The notes below the pieces were generated by a model that had not been told where the DNA came from, did not search any database, and saw only the letters and a list, made by a program, of their open reading frames with translations. The position numbers were made by a program, and so were the translations under genes. Shown here piece after piece: positions 28,701 through 40,000 of a stretch of 64,000 nucleotides of DNA; positions within the stretch are counted from its first letter, which is position 1; the number at the start of each line of letters is the position of its first letter. The stretch is from Chamaelirium japonicum (taxonomy: Eukaryota > Streptophyta > Magnoliopsida > Liliales > Melanthiaceae): positions 26,058,709-26,122,708 of the forward strand of contig OX393549.1 of NCBI GenBank assembly GCA_947650365.1, read 5' to 3'.

Positions 28701-29428
28701 CTCTGGGAATCAAGGTAACTCGAGACAACCAGAGCAAGATTCTCTTGCTGTCACAGGCTACGTATGAAGATAAGATTCTAGCCAGATTCGTTTTACGAGG
28801 CTAGATATCTATTGCGCAGCAGGAATGATGGGTCGATTTCAGTTGAACCCAGGTCCAGATCTCTGGACCGATGTGAAGGATATACTCAGAAATCCTCATT
28901 AAGTAAGGATTGTGAGTTAGCTTGCACTTCACAGGTCCTGATATCGATTGGACACACAGGATCTAACTTTAGTGTCAGATGTGTGTTCCAGAGAATCGAT
29001 TTCAGGGATTATTTTTATCTTGGGATTAGAAGCGGTAGATGATAGAGTGTGAAGCAAGAGTGCATCACAGACTCTACCACAGAGGCTTAGCACGTTGTTG
29101 CGTGCTAGGTAATATATCAGGTGGTAAGGCTTAGGAAGTTCTTAGAGAACTTGGGACGCGTACCAGAAGCTCAGTTATCTGTTGTTTCAACAGAAGAGCG
29201 GTAAGCAAGGTCCAAGGAGACTAGGCACCACCGTGAGGGGAAACCCATCAAGTATAAACTCCACTTGATCTGACAGTTATAGGAGGAAATGCAAGTAGCG
29301 GTACTGAGGTGGAATCTACAGACAATGTTGCCAATTCCTTTAAGGAATTCCTGCAAAGGCTTTTGGGCAGCATGTAGAAGCTACAGAGCTCAACACCGTT
29401 ATTCCTCGTTAGACCTAGTGGGAGATTG
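25716..29428 (+). mobile_element. Ty1/copia polyprotein fossil
   Basis: Plus-strand translation shows the copia order. Gag is near 26100-26380 (LSGTFEGVIRDFSFNKLE). A zinc-knuckle trace follows near 26510, an integrase C-terminal block near 27290-27390 (RRNRTLFDMVRSMMNIAKYT), a reverse-transcriptase region about 28090-28700, and an RNase H region after 28690 (YALGIKVTRDNQSKILLLSQ). It ends in a TAGTGGGAGA polypurine tract. The element is heavily decayed, with well over a dozen breaks. No 5' LTR is visible, so its left part has been lost. The first about 160 bp (25716-25880) carries only a short TTTTCATTCA-type repeat. Confidence 0.85.
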
Positions 29429-31751
29429 TTAGAATTGGTGAGGTCTACAGCTCGTAAAACCTATAGTTTAGCTATGTATGGTTGATAGTATAAGATTGCA
29501 TCTAGGTACGTACCTTAGTACGTGTTCTGATTACAGAACAGAGAGCCATGGCTACATGGTAATCCTCTTGAGTGGGAGACTCAAGGGACTGGTCCCATGT
29601 AACCTAAATACGTTCGCAGCTCTGATTAGGGTTGGTCGCCCTATCAGGTTAAGTTGTTGGGATGACAGAGCGTGGGTGTCTCCACCACGGTCATTACCAG
29701 GCACAGTGTCTGTGGCCGAACGGAACCAACACGGTGCACAGATCGGTGAGCAGACACCGGTGCACTAAACCGTGTTTCTGCTTAGGGTAAAACGGTCCTA
29801 AACCCTGAGGAGCCATGTCTGGTGGACTAACCAGTTGTGTGGTGCTTTGGCGCACCAATGTGTGAGGATCCGGATGCAGTGATCCAAAACCACGGTGTAC
29901 TGGGTTACCCGGCTGGCGTTGCATCAGCATGTCACTCCTGCAGGCTATCCACACCCCTAATGGGAGGTGCGTTCCTTGGTCTGACCTACGTCGTATTAAA
30001 CCCTGGCCAGGTGGTCATCAGTTCGACTGGTGACGGATCCGGTTACTCGGCAGAGTTATCGGAGGTACGATGTACGTGGTCAACCTGGAAGGAACCGAGT
30101 CATATGAGCACTCGAGTCTGACGGTATTCTCCACCGCTCGAGTTGCGTCATGGCACCAGTGGAGGGACAGCGAGTTTACCATACTAAGCGGAGAGCAGGG
30201 GTATGTGGGAGAACATAGTAAGTCCGGGGGCATTGGAATGCAGCCTGCGTCGCACTCTGGGTGGCTACGCAGGTTAACTCGGACTCAGAGGATCGATGGT
30301 ACACTCGGGTAGTGTGTCGATCGAGTCTGAGTTGGAAGCCATGAACCCTGGTCCCTGAAGGTTCCACCTTATCGACATTATGTACGGTTCTTATACCATC
30401 TCCTCGAAACACAGAACGTAGTTAGAGGAAGCGAGAAGTCCAAGCATACGCTCTGTGAGTGCTTCGTACTAGTGCACGGTAGATGCGTAGCTACGTGTGT
30501 GCACTAAGGGGAAACCCTAGGTTAGTGCAGAGACGCATGTAGCAATTCCTTGCCATAAGTGGACTTTGCCACATGGGTGCGATGCACCGGGACATGTTGC
30601 GAGTTGACTAGTTGACTTCACTAGGGGCACCCTACGGGAACCTCAGAGAATAGTGAAATCACTGGTGCACTTCACTTATGTGTGCCTTGCAAAGTCTCGT
30701 ACACGAGGAACGGCCAACTAGTGGCATAAGGGCGTTTTGGTCATACCATGTGCCACTATGCACTAAGGGGGCCGGCCCAAAGTGTTGAGAGACTGGTCAA
30801 GGCCGGCCCCATTAGTTTCGGGAGGTTGTTGCCTCCGATGAAGGGGCCGGTTATGCGGCGCAGAAAACGGGCTGGTTTTGACCGTTTTCGAAAACAAGAA
30901 AAGGATAGAGATAAAGAAGAGATATATAGGGATAAGGTTTGAATCTATCATCCTTATCCATACTGTCCTTATCCATATGGATAGGCCGGCTATATATATG
31001 AGAAGGAGAGAGAGGGTGCACGAAATTAATAGAGCCTTGCAAGCCCTAGGGCCGGCCATGGCATGGGGAAACCCTAGCCGCCCCCTCTTCTCTCTTCGCA
31101 TCTCCTCCCTCGTCTCTCTCTCCCTCGCTTGCGCCATTGGATGGCGACTCGTCTTCCTCGCGTGGTGTTTCGTAGAAGGAGAAGGCTCGTCGTATGGAGG
31201 CACTCAGAGATCCATCGACGAGGTGCCGTGCATCGTGTGAGATCGGGTGAACTAGAAGGCGTCTCCCGCAACCTTTTGCTGTCCAGAATCTGCACAGAAA
31301 ATCAATGTTGTTTCTGCGATTCCGGGAGCTACAGAAGTCCAAACGACGTGAAACTTGTTGGAAAAGTTGCGTCTCGAAGTTGGCTACCTGCAGTCCAAAT
31401 TTCAGCCCAATCGGAGTTCGGATCAGAAAGTTATGGCCGTCGCACCGAAGCTATGTCGAGCAGATCCGTAGCCCGTCTCCATCGACAAAGAAGAAATTTG
31501 TCGCGGTGAAAGATTCCGCACGCAGGTATGACCTCTAACAAGTAGATCTAACATAATTAGAACATGCATTCATGCTAGTTTGTTCTTTCGCGTTAGATCA
31601 TCGTTAGGGGTTCGCGTAGTTGCCATGCTAGATTCATGCACGCATATGTAGATCGTTTCGATGAAAATTTTGATATGTAACGCACACCGCTCACGGTCCT
31701 CGGACCTTCACTTTGCTTCCGCTGCGGGCCTCTACCATGGATTTATTTCCA
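29429..31751 (+). mobile_element. 3' LTR of the copia fossil, about 2.3 kb
   Basis: It starts TGTTAGAATTGGTGAGG directly after the polypurine tract and ends ATTTCCAACA at 31751, a matching TGTT...AACA pair. A TATATATATGAGAAGG promoter-like stretch lies near 30990. No open frame in it resembles a known protein. Its last base is flush with the broken left TIR of element E1-B. Fossil. Confidence 0.72.
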
Positions 31752-32890
31752 ACATTTGCACCCTACAAATCACTAGCACCCCAACTTAACAAATAATAAA
31801 ATAGTTGATGTGTCCCCGCAGCATCTAGGGCATATTGATATACACATCATGTCGGTAGCTTAAACACTCGCCCTAAACACATAAGATATTGTCCTCTTTA
31901 CCTGTGCCCGCACGAGAACTTCCCAAGGGGGTTTAACTACGGAGTTCTTACGAAATCCGTAGCGGCGCACGATTTTAAAACGCATCTTCTATGTTTAGGA
32001 GGGGAAATTATATAAGTAGCTCAGGATCTTCTTCTCTCTAGGCCATGTGGGACTAACTCGGTGGCCTTGGATACCTTACCTCATCCATCTTGGCATCACA
32101 GCCTTAAGAGTCTTGGATCTTGGCTCTTGGCTATTAGATCTTATTCCTCACAATCCACCCCCCATAGGGCTATATGTTCATGTGTAGGGTTAGACTCCTC
32201 CATTACGAGGATAGCCGGTTCTGATACCATTTTGTAACATCTGTCCCAAACACACAAAATATTGTCCCTGGGTCATCCATCCTAGTACTACTCTTGCTCA
32301 AGCACGCTTAACTACAGAGTTCTTATGAAATCTGTAGTGGCGCATGGTTTTAAAACGCATCTTCTATGCTTAGGAGACAAAATTATATAAGTAGCTGAGG
32401 ATCTCCTTCTCTCCAGACCATATGGGACTAACTCGATGGCCTTGGACATCTCATTGTACCTCATTCATCTTGGCATCACAGCCTCAGGGGTCTTAGCTCT
32501 TGGCTATTAGATCTTCGCCGTCACAATAGCTCCCTACCGACACGTTGTTGGCTGCTCCTATCCAACATACCATGTTTGCCGAGATTGACTGACATGTACC
32601 ACACCATGTCAGCTAGGTTCAACCAACAACAATGTCGATCGTGAGCAAACAACACGTCTATCAAAATGAGAAAAAACAGAAAGGAGGGTGGGGGGAGGGG
32701 GTTCAGGTGCATAAAACCAGCAGCTCCGATGGGACAATCGAAATGGGGAGGAGAGGAGGGGGAGGGAAATTCATCTGCGGGATGCACTATCAAAATAGGG
32801 GGTAATAGTAAAAATAAAAAATGGGCTTGTGTACGGTGTGTGCATGATTAGGGCGGTTAGTGATTTTGTGGGTGCAAATAATAGCACCCT
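31752..32890. mobile_element. TIR element E1, copy B, left end truncated
   Basis: Parallel to 16443-17581. The right end complements to AGGGTGCTATTATTTGCACCC. The outer bases of the left TIR are replaced by the end of the copia LTR. Cassandra is nested inside. No transposase frame. Confidence 0.65.
31860..32525 (-). mobile_element. Cassandra TRIM, complete, minus strand (copy B)
   Basis: Minus-strand order: 5' LTR 32525-32233, PBS AAATGGTATCAGAACC directly after it, internal domain with a GGGGGGTGGAT polypurine tract, 3' LTR 32152-31860. The 5S-like block with box C (complement of GGTCATCCATCCTAGTACTA) is clear in the 5' LTR and partly deleted in the 3' LTR. Target flanks gtagc/atagc match at 4 of 5. 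Same site as the copy A element. Confidence 0.9.
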
Positions 32891-33306
32891 ATAATAATAT
32901 TATATATGTGATCTATAAAAAAAAACAGATAAAATTTATTTCTTTGTTGTTATGGGTGGATTATCGGCCTTACTTTTTGAGAAGAAAGTATATGCATTGA
33001 GAGCACTAGCAACATTTTTCGGTTACCATAAACCCAATTACATCAATTGTAACATGAATATTTATGTTGCATGGTGATGTTTTGTTCTTCTAGGTATATA
33101 ACTTAAATGAAGTAGTTAGAATTTTAATTGAAGCTGGTTAATTACATTAGACAAACTTAAGCGCTACTTTCAGTTTCACGAGCTTTCTTCTCTCTCTTTC
33201 TCCTCGATCTCTAATTCTACCTCCCCTTGTTAAGCTACTATTGAGCTTAATTACTTAATTATAATAACATAGGCGTTGACGCACGCGCATGAGAGAGAGA
33301 GAGAGA

Positions 33307-33349
<43 letters not shown>

Positions 33350-33699
33350 GGTAAAATATAAACCAAGGAACAAAACTAGCCAGAGGAGCAGGGGAAATGC
33401 TGTGATTCTCAATAATCCCACAGACTGAAAGGCTCGCCACTAAAGAGAGAGGGAGGTCCGGCCACCACGATAGAGCAAGAAGGCTTAAAAAAAAGTTTGG
33501 TCCACGGTGTCCATGCCCAGGGTCGAACAAGGAACCTCTCCACCATGGGAGAGGGAGGAAGTGCCACCCGGCCTAGGGCTGGTTGGTTGCCTTTATCTTT
33601 TTACTATAAAGGTTCTAAAGTGCTTTAAATATGCTTTAACGGCTTCACAATGATTGCATAAATTTGCTGGGTCTCATCTCAAGTATCCTTACAGTTTTC
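32891..33699. other. Spacer between E1-B and E2-B
   Basis: Matches 17582-19090 of copy A without the hAT insertion. It contains an interrupted (GA)n tract at 33292-33348. No coding sequence recognised. Confidence 0.6.
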
Positions 33700-34576
33700 G
33701 GGTGTTACTATTTACACCTACAAAATTACGAACACCCCCTGTCATGCACATCTTAATCCGTTTTTTATTTTTTCTATTATCTTTGTTTTGATAGTGTACC
33801 CCACAAATGGATTTGACTCCCCCTCCCTCTCCGTGCTCCGCCCTCCGTCGTCACTCCTCTTCTTCCTCCTCCTTCTCACCTTCTCCTCCCCACTCCAATT
33901 GGCCCGTCAGAGCTGTCGGTGTCATGCACCCCACCGCCACCTCCTCTTCTGCTCCTTTGTCGCCTCTTTTTCCTCCTCCTCCTCCTCCTCCTCTTCCCCA
34001 CTACGATTTCCCAGTCAGAGTTCCCGGCTCCATGCACCTCACCGTCGCCACCCTCCCCCTCCCTTTTTCTTCACATTCATGCAGACGAGTCGGTCGCTCC
34101 CGACTGACATGGTTATTGGTTACTCCTGACTGATATGATGTTACATGTTAGTCGATCTCAACTGACATGGACCACACCATGTCGAACAGGAGCAACATGT
34201 CGGTTGGGAGCAATCGACACATTTGTGAATATCGTTCACCGAGATGGATTTCTCAAAAAATAAAACAATGGAAAATGATTCTCATCTCACCTTCTATAAG
34301 TCCCAACAAAGCCCTTGACGTGGCAATTCAAACCGGACCCTAATACCCTTGGTTTGTCTTACCTTCAGCTTTTTAAAATGAGGTTTTTTTCATAATGTCC
34401 CCCAACTCTGTCGTATTGTTGGGAATAGACTCGGTTGTTTTTTGCTTTAGTTTTCTGACCACTTTTTTGTTTCGAACTAAAGTACCCCGAGACTTATAAA
34501 GGGCTTTATTCCCAATTTCAAAGGGATTTGACTCCGCTCACTGATGATCTGTCTCCTCATTCGATTGCTAATACTT

Positions 34577-37410
34577 TATGAAGAGACAACGTCACCCCGT
34601 CGGCCATCACCCGCCTCCATCGTCGTCGGCCACCACCAATAACACAAGACACCGGCGCCTCTCTCACAAGGCGCTGAAACCCTTTCACCGGTGCCTCTTT
34701 CACAAGGCGCCCATACAAGCCACCGACGTGCTCTCTCACAAGACGTCAGCACCCTTTCATTGGTTCAGAAGGCGCTTGTATTACACAAGGCACCGATGCC
34801 TATTTCACAAGGCGCCGAGTAACACAAAGCGCCCAATAAAACATGCCACCGATGCCCCTTTCACAAAGCGCCAGCACCCCATTCACAAAGCATCGGCATC
34901 CCATTCACAAAGCATCGGCATCCCATTCACAAACCCTTGATGCCCCATTCACAAAGCATCGACGCCCAATACACAAAGCTTTGGGAATGTGGCGCCAACG
35001 TGTTGTGAATAGGGCGTCGATGCTTTATGAAATGGGCGTCGGTGCCATGTTTTATTAGGCGCCTTGTGTTACTCGGTGTCTTGTGAAAGGGTGCCGATGA
35101 AAGGGTGTTGGCGCCTTGTAGAGTGGCGCCGGTGCCTTGTGTTATTGGGCGCCTTATGAAAGGGGCGCTGGTGAAAGGGTGTCGGCACCTTGTGAGAGAG
35201 GCGCCGGTGCCTTGTGTTATTGGGCGGCTTGTAAAAGGGGCGCCGGTGAAAGGGTGCCGACGCCTTGTAAAAGAGGTGCCGGTGACTTGTGTTATTTGGG
35301 TGCCTTGTGAATGGGGGCATCAGTGCCTTGTGTTATTGGGCGCCTTGTGAAAGAGACACCGACACCTCTTTCACAAGGCGTCGATACCCTTTCACAAGGT
35401 GCCGAGTAACACAAGGCACCCAATAAAACATGGCATCGGTGCCTCTTTTACAAAGCGTCGGCACCCATTCACAAAGCACTGACATCCCATTCATAAAGTG
35501 CCGACACCCAATTCACAAAGCCCCGACGCCTCATTCACAAAGTGTTGGTGCTCTATTCATAAAGCACCGGCGCATTGTGAATGGGGTGCTGACACTTTAT
35601 GAATGGGAAGCTAGTGCTTTGTGAAAGGGACACCGGTGCCATGTTTTATTGGGCACCTTGTGAAAGGATGCCAGGGAAAGGGTGCCAGCGCCTTGTGAGA
35701 GTGGCACCGGTGCCTTGTGTTATTGGGCGCCTTGTGAAAGGAGCGCCGGTGAAAGGGTGCCAGCACCTTGTAAAAGAGGTGTTGGTGACTTGTATTATTG
35801 GGTGCCTTGTGAATAGGGCGCCGGTGCCTTGTGTTATTGGGCGCCGGTGAAAGAGACACCAGTGCCTCTTTTACAAGGCATCGACACCCTTTCACAAAGC
35901 GCCAAGTAACACAAGGAGCCCAATAAAACAAAGCACCGGCACCCTTTTCACAAAGCACCGGCACCCTATTCACAAAGCGCCGACGTTCCATTAACAAAGC
36001 GTCAGTGCCCCATTCACAAAGCCCCGACGCCCCATTCACAAAGCACTGGTGCCCTATTCATAAAAGCACCGATGCATTGTGAATGGGGCGTCGACACTTT
36101 GTGAATGGGGCGCCGACACTTTGTGAATGGGGCGTCGACGCTTTATGAAAGATGTGCCGGTGCCATGTTTTATTGGGCTCTTGTGTTACTCGGCACCTTG
36201 TGAAAGGGTGCTGGCGCATTGTAAAAGAGGTATCAGTGCCTCTTTCACAAGACACCCAATAACACAAAGCACCGGCGTCCCATTCACAAGGCGCCCAATA
36301 ACACAAGGCATTGGTGTCTTTTTACATGGCACTGACACCCTTCACAAGGCGCCCAATAACACAAGGCACCGACACCTTTCTCATAAGATGTCAACACCTT
36401 TCACCGGCGCCCTTGTCACAAGGCTCCTAATATCATAAGGTACCGACTCCACTCTCACAAGGCACCCAATAAAACATGGCACCGACACCCCTCTCACAAA
36501 GCACCAGCACCCCATTCACAAAGTGCTGGTGCCCTATTCACAAAGCGTCGGCGCCTCATTCACAAAGTGCTGGCACCCCATTCACAAAGCACCGACGTCC
36601 TATTCACAAATCGCTGACGCATTGTGAATAGGGTACCGACGCTTTGTGAATGAGGTACCTTGTGAAAGAGGCGCCGGTGTAAGGATGCCGACGCCTTGTA
36701 AGAGTGGTGCCGGTGCCTTGTGTTATTAGGCGTCTTGTGAAAGGGGCGTCGGTGAAAGGGTGCCAGTGCCTTGTGAGAAAGGCGTCGGTGCCTTGTGTTA
36801 TTGGGCACCTTATGAAATGAGCGTCGGTGAAAGGGTGCTGACGCCTTGTAAAAGAGGCATCGGTGCCTTGTGAATGGGGCACCGGTGCCTTATGTTATTG
36901 GGTGCCTTGTGAATGGGGCACTGGCACTGGTGCCGAGTAACACAAGGCGCCCAATAAAACATGGCACCTGCACCCCTCTTACAAAGCGTCGGTGTCCCAT
37001 TCACAAAGCGCCGACACCTTATTCAAAAAATGCATGTGTCTCATTTACAAAGCGTCGGTGCCCCATTCACAAAGCACCGACACCCTATTCATAAAGTGTC
37101 GGTGCATTGTGAATAGGGTGCCGGTGCTATATGAAATAAGCACCGGTGTCATTTTTTATTGGACGCCTTGTGTTACTCGGCACCTTGTGAAAGGGTGTCG
37201 GTATCTTGTGAAAGAGGCGTTGGTGCCTCTTTCACAAGGCATCGGTATCATTTCACAAGGTTCCGAGTCAAGGCGCGTAATAAAATATGGCATCGATGCC
37301 TCTTCCACAAAGCGCCAGTGCCTCATTCATAAAGCACCGGTGCCCCATTCACAATGTGCCGACGCTTTGTGAATAGAGTGTCATCGCTTTATGAATGGGG
37401 CGCCGACGCC
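34577..37410. repeat. 75-bp minisatellite array in alternating orientation
   Basis: Units of about 75 bp are made of roughly 25-bp modules containing CCTTGTGAAAGGGGCGCC or its complement. About twelve blocks alternate in orientation. Approximate switches are at 34985, 35355, 35575, 35850, 36065, 36230, 36610, 36935, 37100, 37225 and 37350. Since 75 is a multiple of three, open frames of KAPNNTRHRR type appear in many frames. They are not proteins I would annotate. Confidence 0.88.
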
Positions 37411-37414
37411 TCTT

Positions 37415-38100
37415 CACTATTTTTACATTACATCTATACAATTTTTCATTAAAAGATACTAGTGGTACTGACTTCATTTTATCCTCGTCATTATATGATC
37501 TCGTAGTGGATCACCCAAGGATCGCAATGCCTCCAGAATTACTAAATTCTGATAAGAAATAAAGATGGTACACCGTGCCGAACTTTCCTCCGGCTCTTAT
37601 TTCCATATCTCATTTCTTCACTTTCTTCATTGGGGCGCCGACGCCCATTCACTCTTCCATTCATCTCTCATTTCTTCACTTTCTTTCACTATTTTAACAT
37701 AACATCCATCCAATCTTCCACTAAAAGCTACTAGTGGTACTGATTTTATTTTATCCTCGTTTTTATATGATCTCGTAAAGGATCACCCGACGATCGCAAT
37801 ATCTCTAGAATCACTAAATTCTGATGAAAAATAAAGACGGTACACTGTGCTGAACTTGTCTCCGGCTTATATTTTCATCTCTCATTTCTTCACTTTCTTT
37901 CACTGTTTTTACATTACATCCATCCAATCTTTCATTAAAAGCTACTAGTGATACTGACTTAATTTTATCCTCGTCTTTAAATGATCTCGTAGAAAATCAC
38001 TCGAGGATCGTAATGCCTCCATAATCACTAAATTCTGATAAGAAATGAAGATGGTACACCATACCGAATTGCCTCCAGCTCTTATATTCATCTCTAATTT
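37415..38100. repeat. Three tandem copies of a 213-bp unit
   Basis: Units begin near 37415, 37688 and 37901 at CACTATTTTTACATTACATC-like sequence and contain ACTAGTGGTACTGA, ATATGATCTCGTAG and CACTAAATTCTGAT. The first unit carries about 55 extra bases that include a GGCGCCGACGCCCATTCAC piece of the minisatellite to its left. Confidence 0.85.
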
Positions 38101-38474
38101 CTTACCGCCTACCGTCGCTGTCAGCCATGGTCCGCTCGCCGCCGGCTCGGCGACAAGGGCTCACTAAGTACTTTATGATATGTAAAGGTGTTGGGGTAAA
38201 AAAATGACAACATCCCAATGATCTTTGGCGACGAGAGGCGGTTGAAGTGAGAAAAAAATCAAACGAATAAGATGAACAGACTTTTATCTATTTTCTTTTA
38301 CTCTTTAAGGGTAAAATGGTCACAAAAATACAACAATTGTTTGAAAGTGACATTTGGCACGTGTTGAGGGCTAGAAAAGTAAAGCACATAGCACCCAGGT
38401 CTATTCCTATCAATACGATAGAGTTGGGGGCTATTACGGGAGAAACCTCATTTAAAAGATTAACGAATGAGCTG

Positions 38475-39590
38475 TTTGATTTATTTGTGAGTTGTGTTTT
38501 TCATTTTAAAAAAAACATAACATCTTGTATACTCGTCGAAATTATAAAAAATTTATATTTTTGGAATCTGTTAATCAAGCTCTACAAAACTATATCCATA
38601 TTACCGATGAAATTCTAAGAAAAAAAAATGGATATAAGACTACCCTAGGAATGTAAAAGAAGCCCATCGGCCCGTACTCGGCACGAGCTCCGCCTAAACC
38701 CCGTCCAGCGCGATCAACGGCCTGACCCAGCTTAGCCCAAACACACCTTGGGTAGGCTCGGGCTGCTTCCTTGAGCCCGCAGCCCAGCCCGATTGTTATA
38801 AAAAACTAAAAATGTCACTTTTGAAATCTTGGTTTCACGTTAACTGACTAAACGTCACTTACAAAAACAAATGTCACATAAAAGTGATAGTTGCAAAATC
38901 AAGAGTCACTTTTTATCGAATACAAAATGTCAATAAAAGTGTCTCTTAATTTTACAACTATTACAAACTGAAAATATCTCCAATAAAATGTCTCTTGATT
39001 TTGCAAGTGTCGTTTTTACGTGACATTTGCTTTTGTAAGTAACATTTAGTCAGTTAACGTGAAATGAAGATTTCAACAGTGACATTTTCAGCTTTTGATA
39101 GTTGTAAAATTAAGAGACTTTTATCTGCAATTTGTGTCCGATAAAGTATCTCTTGATTTTGGAACTATCAGTTTTACGTGACATTTGCTTTTGTAAGTGA
39201 CATTTAATCAGTTAACGTGAAACTAAGATTCAAAAGTGACATTTTTAATTTTTTATAACAATCGAACCGGGCTGTGGGCTCAAGGTGATAGACCCAGCCC
39301 GTCCCATGGTGTGTTCGGGCTGGGCTGGGTCGGGTCGAGTCCGACCGGGCCGTGTCGGGCCGTTGATCAGGTTAGGTCGGGCTCTGGACGATGGGCTTTT
39401 TTTACAACCCTAAGGTAGTCTTATATTCAAATTTTTTTCTTAGAATTTTATCGGCAATATGGGTCTAGTTTTGTAGAGTTCCATAAGCAAATTCCAAAAA
39501 TATAAATTTTATAAAATTTTGATATATAGACAAGAAGTTATGGATTTTTTAAAGTGAAAAACTCAAATCCTAAAAAATATTATTAAAAAA
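38475..39590. repeat. Long inverted repeat (about 1.1 kb) inside the compound element
   Basis: The left arm GAGTTGTGTTTTTCATTTTA...CTCTACAAAACTA...GATATAAGACTACC pairs with the right arm GGTAGTCTTATATTC...TAGTTTTGTAGAG...AAAGTGAAAAACTC, each given here as short pieces. The inner part carries GGGCTG/CAGCCC-rich ends and repeated GTCACTTTTG, GTTAACTGACTAAACGTCAC and their complements, with a third partial copy near 39000-39130. Loop about 60 bp or less. Confidence 0.85.
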
Positions 39591-40000
39591 ATGTGAAGGG
39601 AATGAGGCTCTGATGCTTGCCGGGTATGTATCATGCTCTTGAGGGCAATAAAGGTATTTCATCTTGGTTTTGTTTTCACATAAAATAGATTAGCCGTTGG
39701 ATGGTTGCCACCTAACGTGGCTTCCTGATGGGGCATGTTGAATGGGGCTCCCCTTTCATTGTCCAAAAACAATATATGTGGGATACCGTGGGACACATCT
39801 GGTATTTTTTTTATTTGTTACTTTAGGGGCTAGTAATTTGTGAGGTGCAAATATCAACACCTTAGTTTTCAAATGACATGAGGACAAGAAGTGACTCTAT
39901 TGATCAAGAAGGATTTCTCAATAGAAAAATAGTAATGAAAGCGATAAGCGATAAAGGCCCAAATTGTGAAGATTATATACTCAAAAGAAGAAAAAATGTG

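Larger units (their letters stand above)
34270..39764. mobile_element. Compound TIR (Mutator-like?) element, 5.5 kb
   Basis: The ends are GGAAAATGAT and, complemented, GGACAATGAA. The 9-bp flanks taaaacaat (34261-34269) and aaaaacaat (39765-39773) match at 8 of 9, the size typical of Mutator-like elements. Copy A carries the uninterrupted site (AAAAATAAAAAACAATATG near 25480). The ends are followed by weakly matching GACGTGGCAA / CACGTTAGGTGGCAA stretches. Inside are an inverted pair of about 60-80 bp (34366-34445 against 38405-38461), a minisatellite array, a triplicated unit and a long inverted repeat. No transposase frame was found. The superfamily is inferred from the target size only. 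Confidence 0.7.
33700..39862. mobile_element. TIR element E2, copy B, with a 5.5-kb nested insertion
   Basis: It starts GGGTGTTACTATTTACACC and ends GGTGCAAATATCAACACC. The flanks cagttttc (33692-33699) and tagttttc (39863-39870) match at 7 of 8. Without the insertion it would be about 670 bp. The plus-strand reading frames rich in Ser, Pro and Leu near 33788-34133 come from CTC/CCT-rich repeats and are not supported as genes. Confidence 0.75.
31752..40000. repeat. Duplicated segment, copy B
   Basis: Counterpart of 16434-25715 in the same orientation. Similarity starts at TTTGCACCCTACAAATC (31752) and continues past E2 to about 40000 (AAAGGCCCAAATTGTGA, ATATACT, ATGTGTA). Copy B received a 5.5-kb insertion (34270-39764) that is absent from copy A. 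Confidence 0.85.

Noticed and set aside
34578-37372. Many frames such as KAPNNTRHRRLSHK over 2.8 kb
   Set aside because: A 75-bp repeat divisible by three keeps several frames open. Orientation flips give the same on both strands.
34577-38100. CRISPR-like direct repeats with spacers
   Set aside because: The repeats are contiguous, change orientation, have no unique spacers, and the genome is a plant's.
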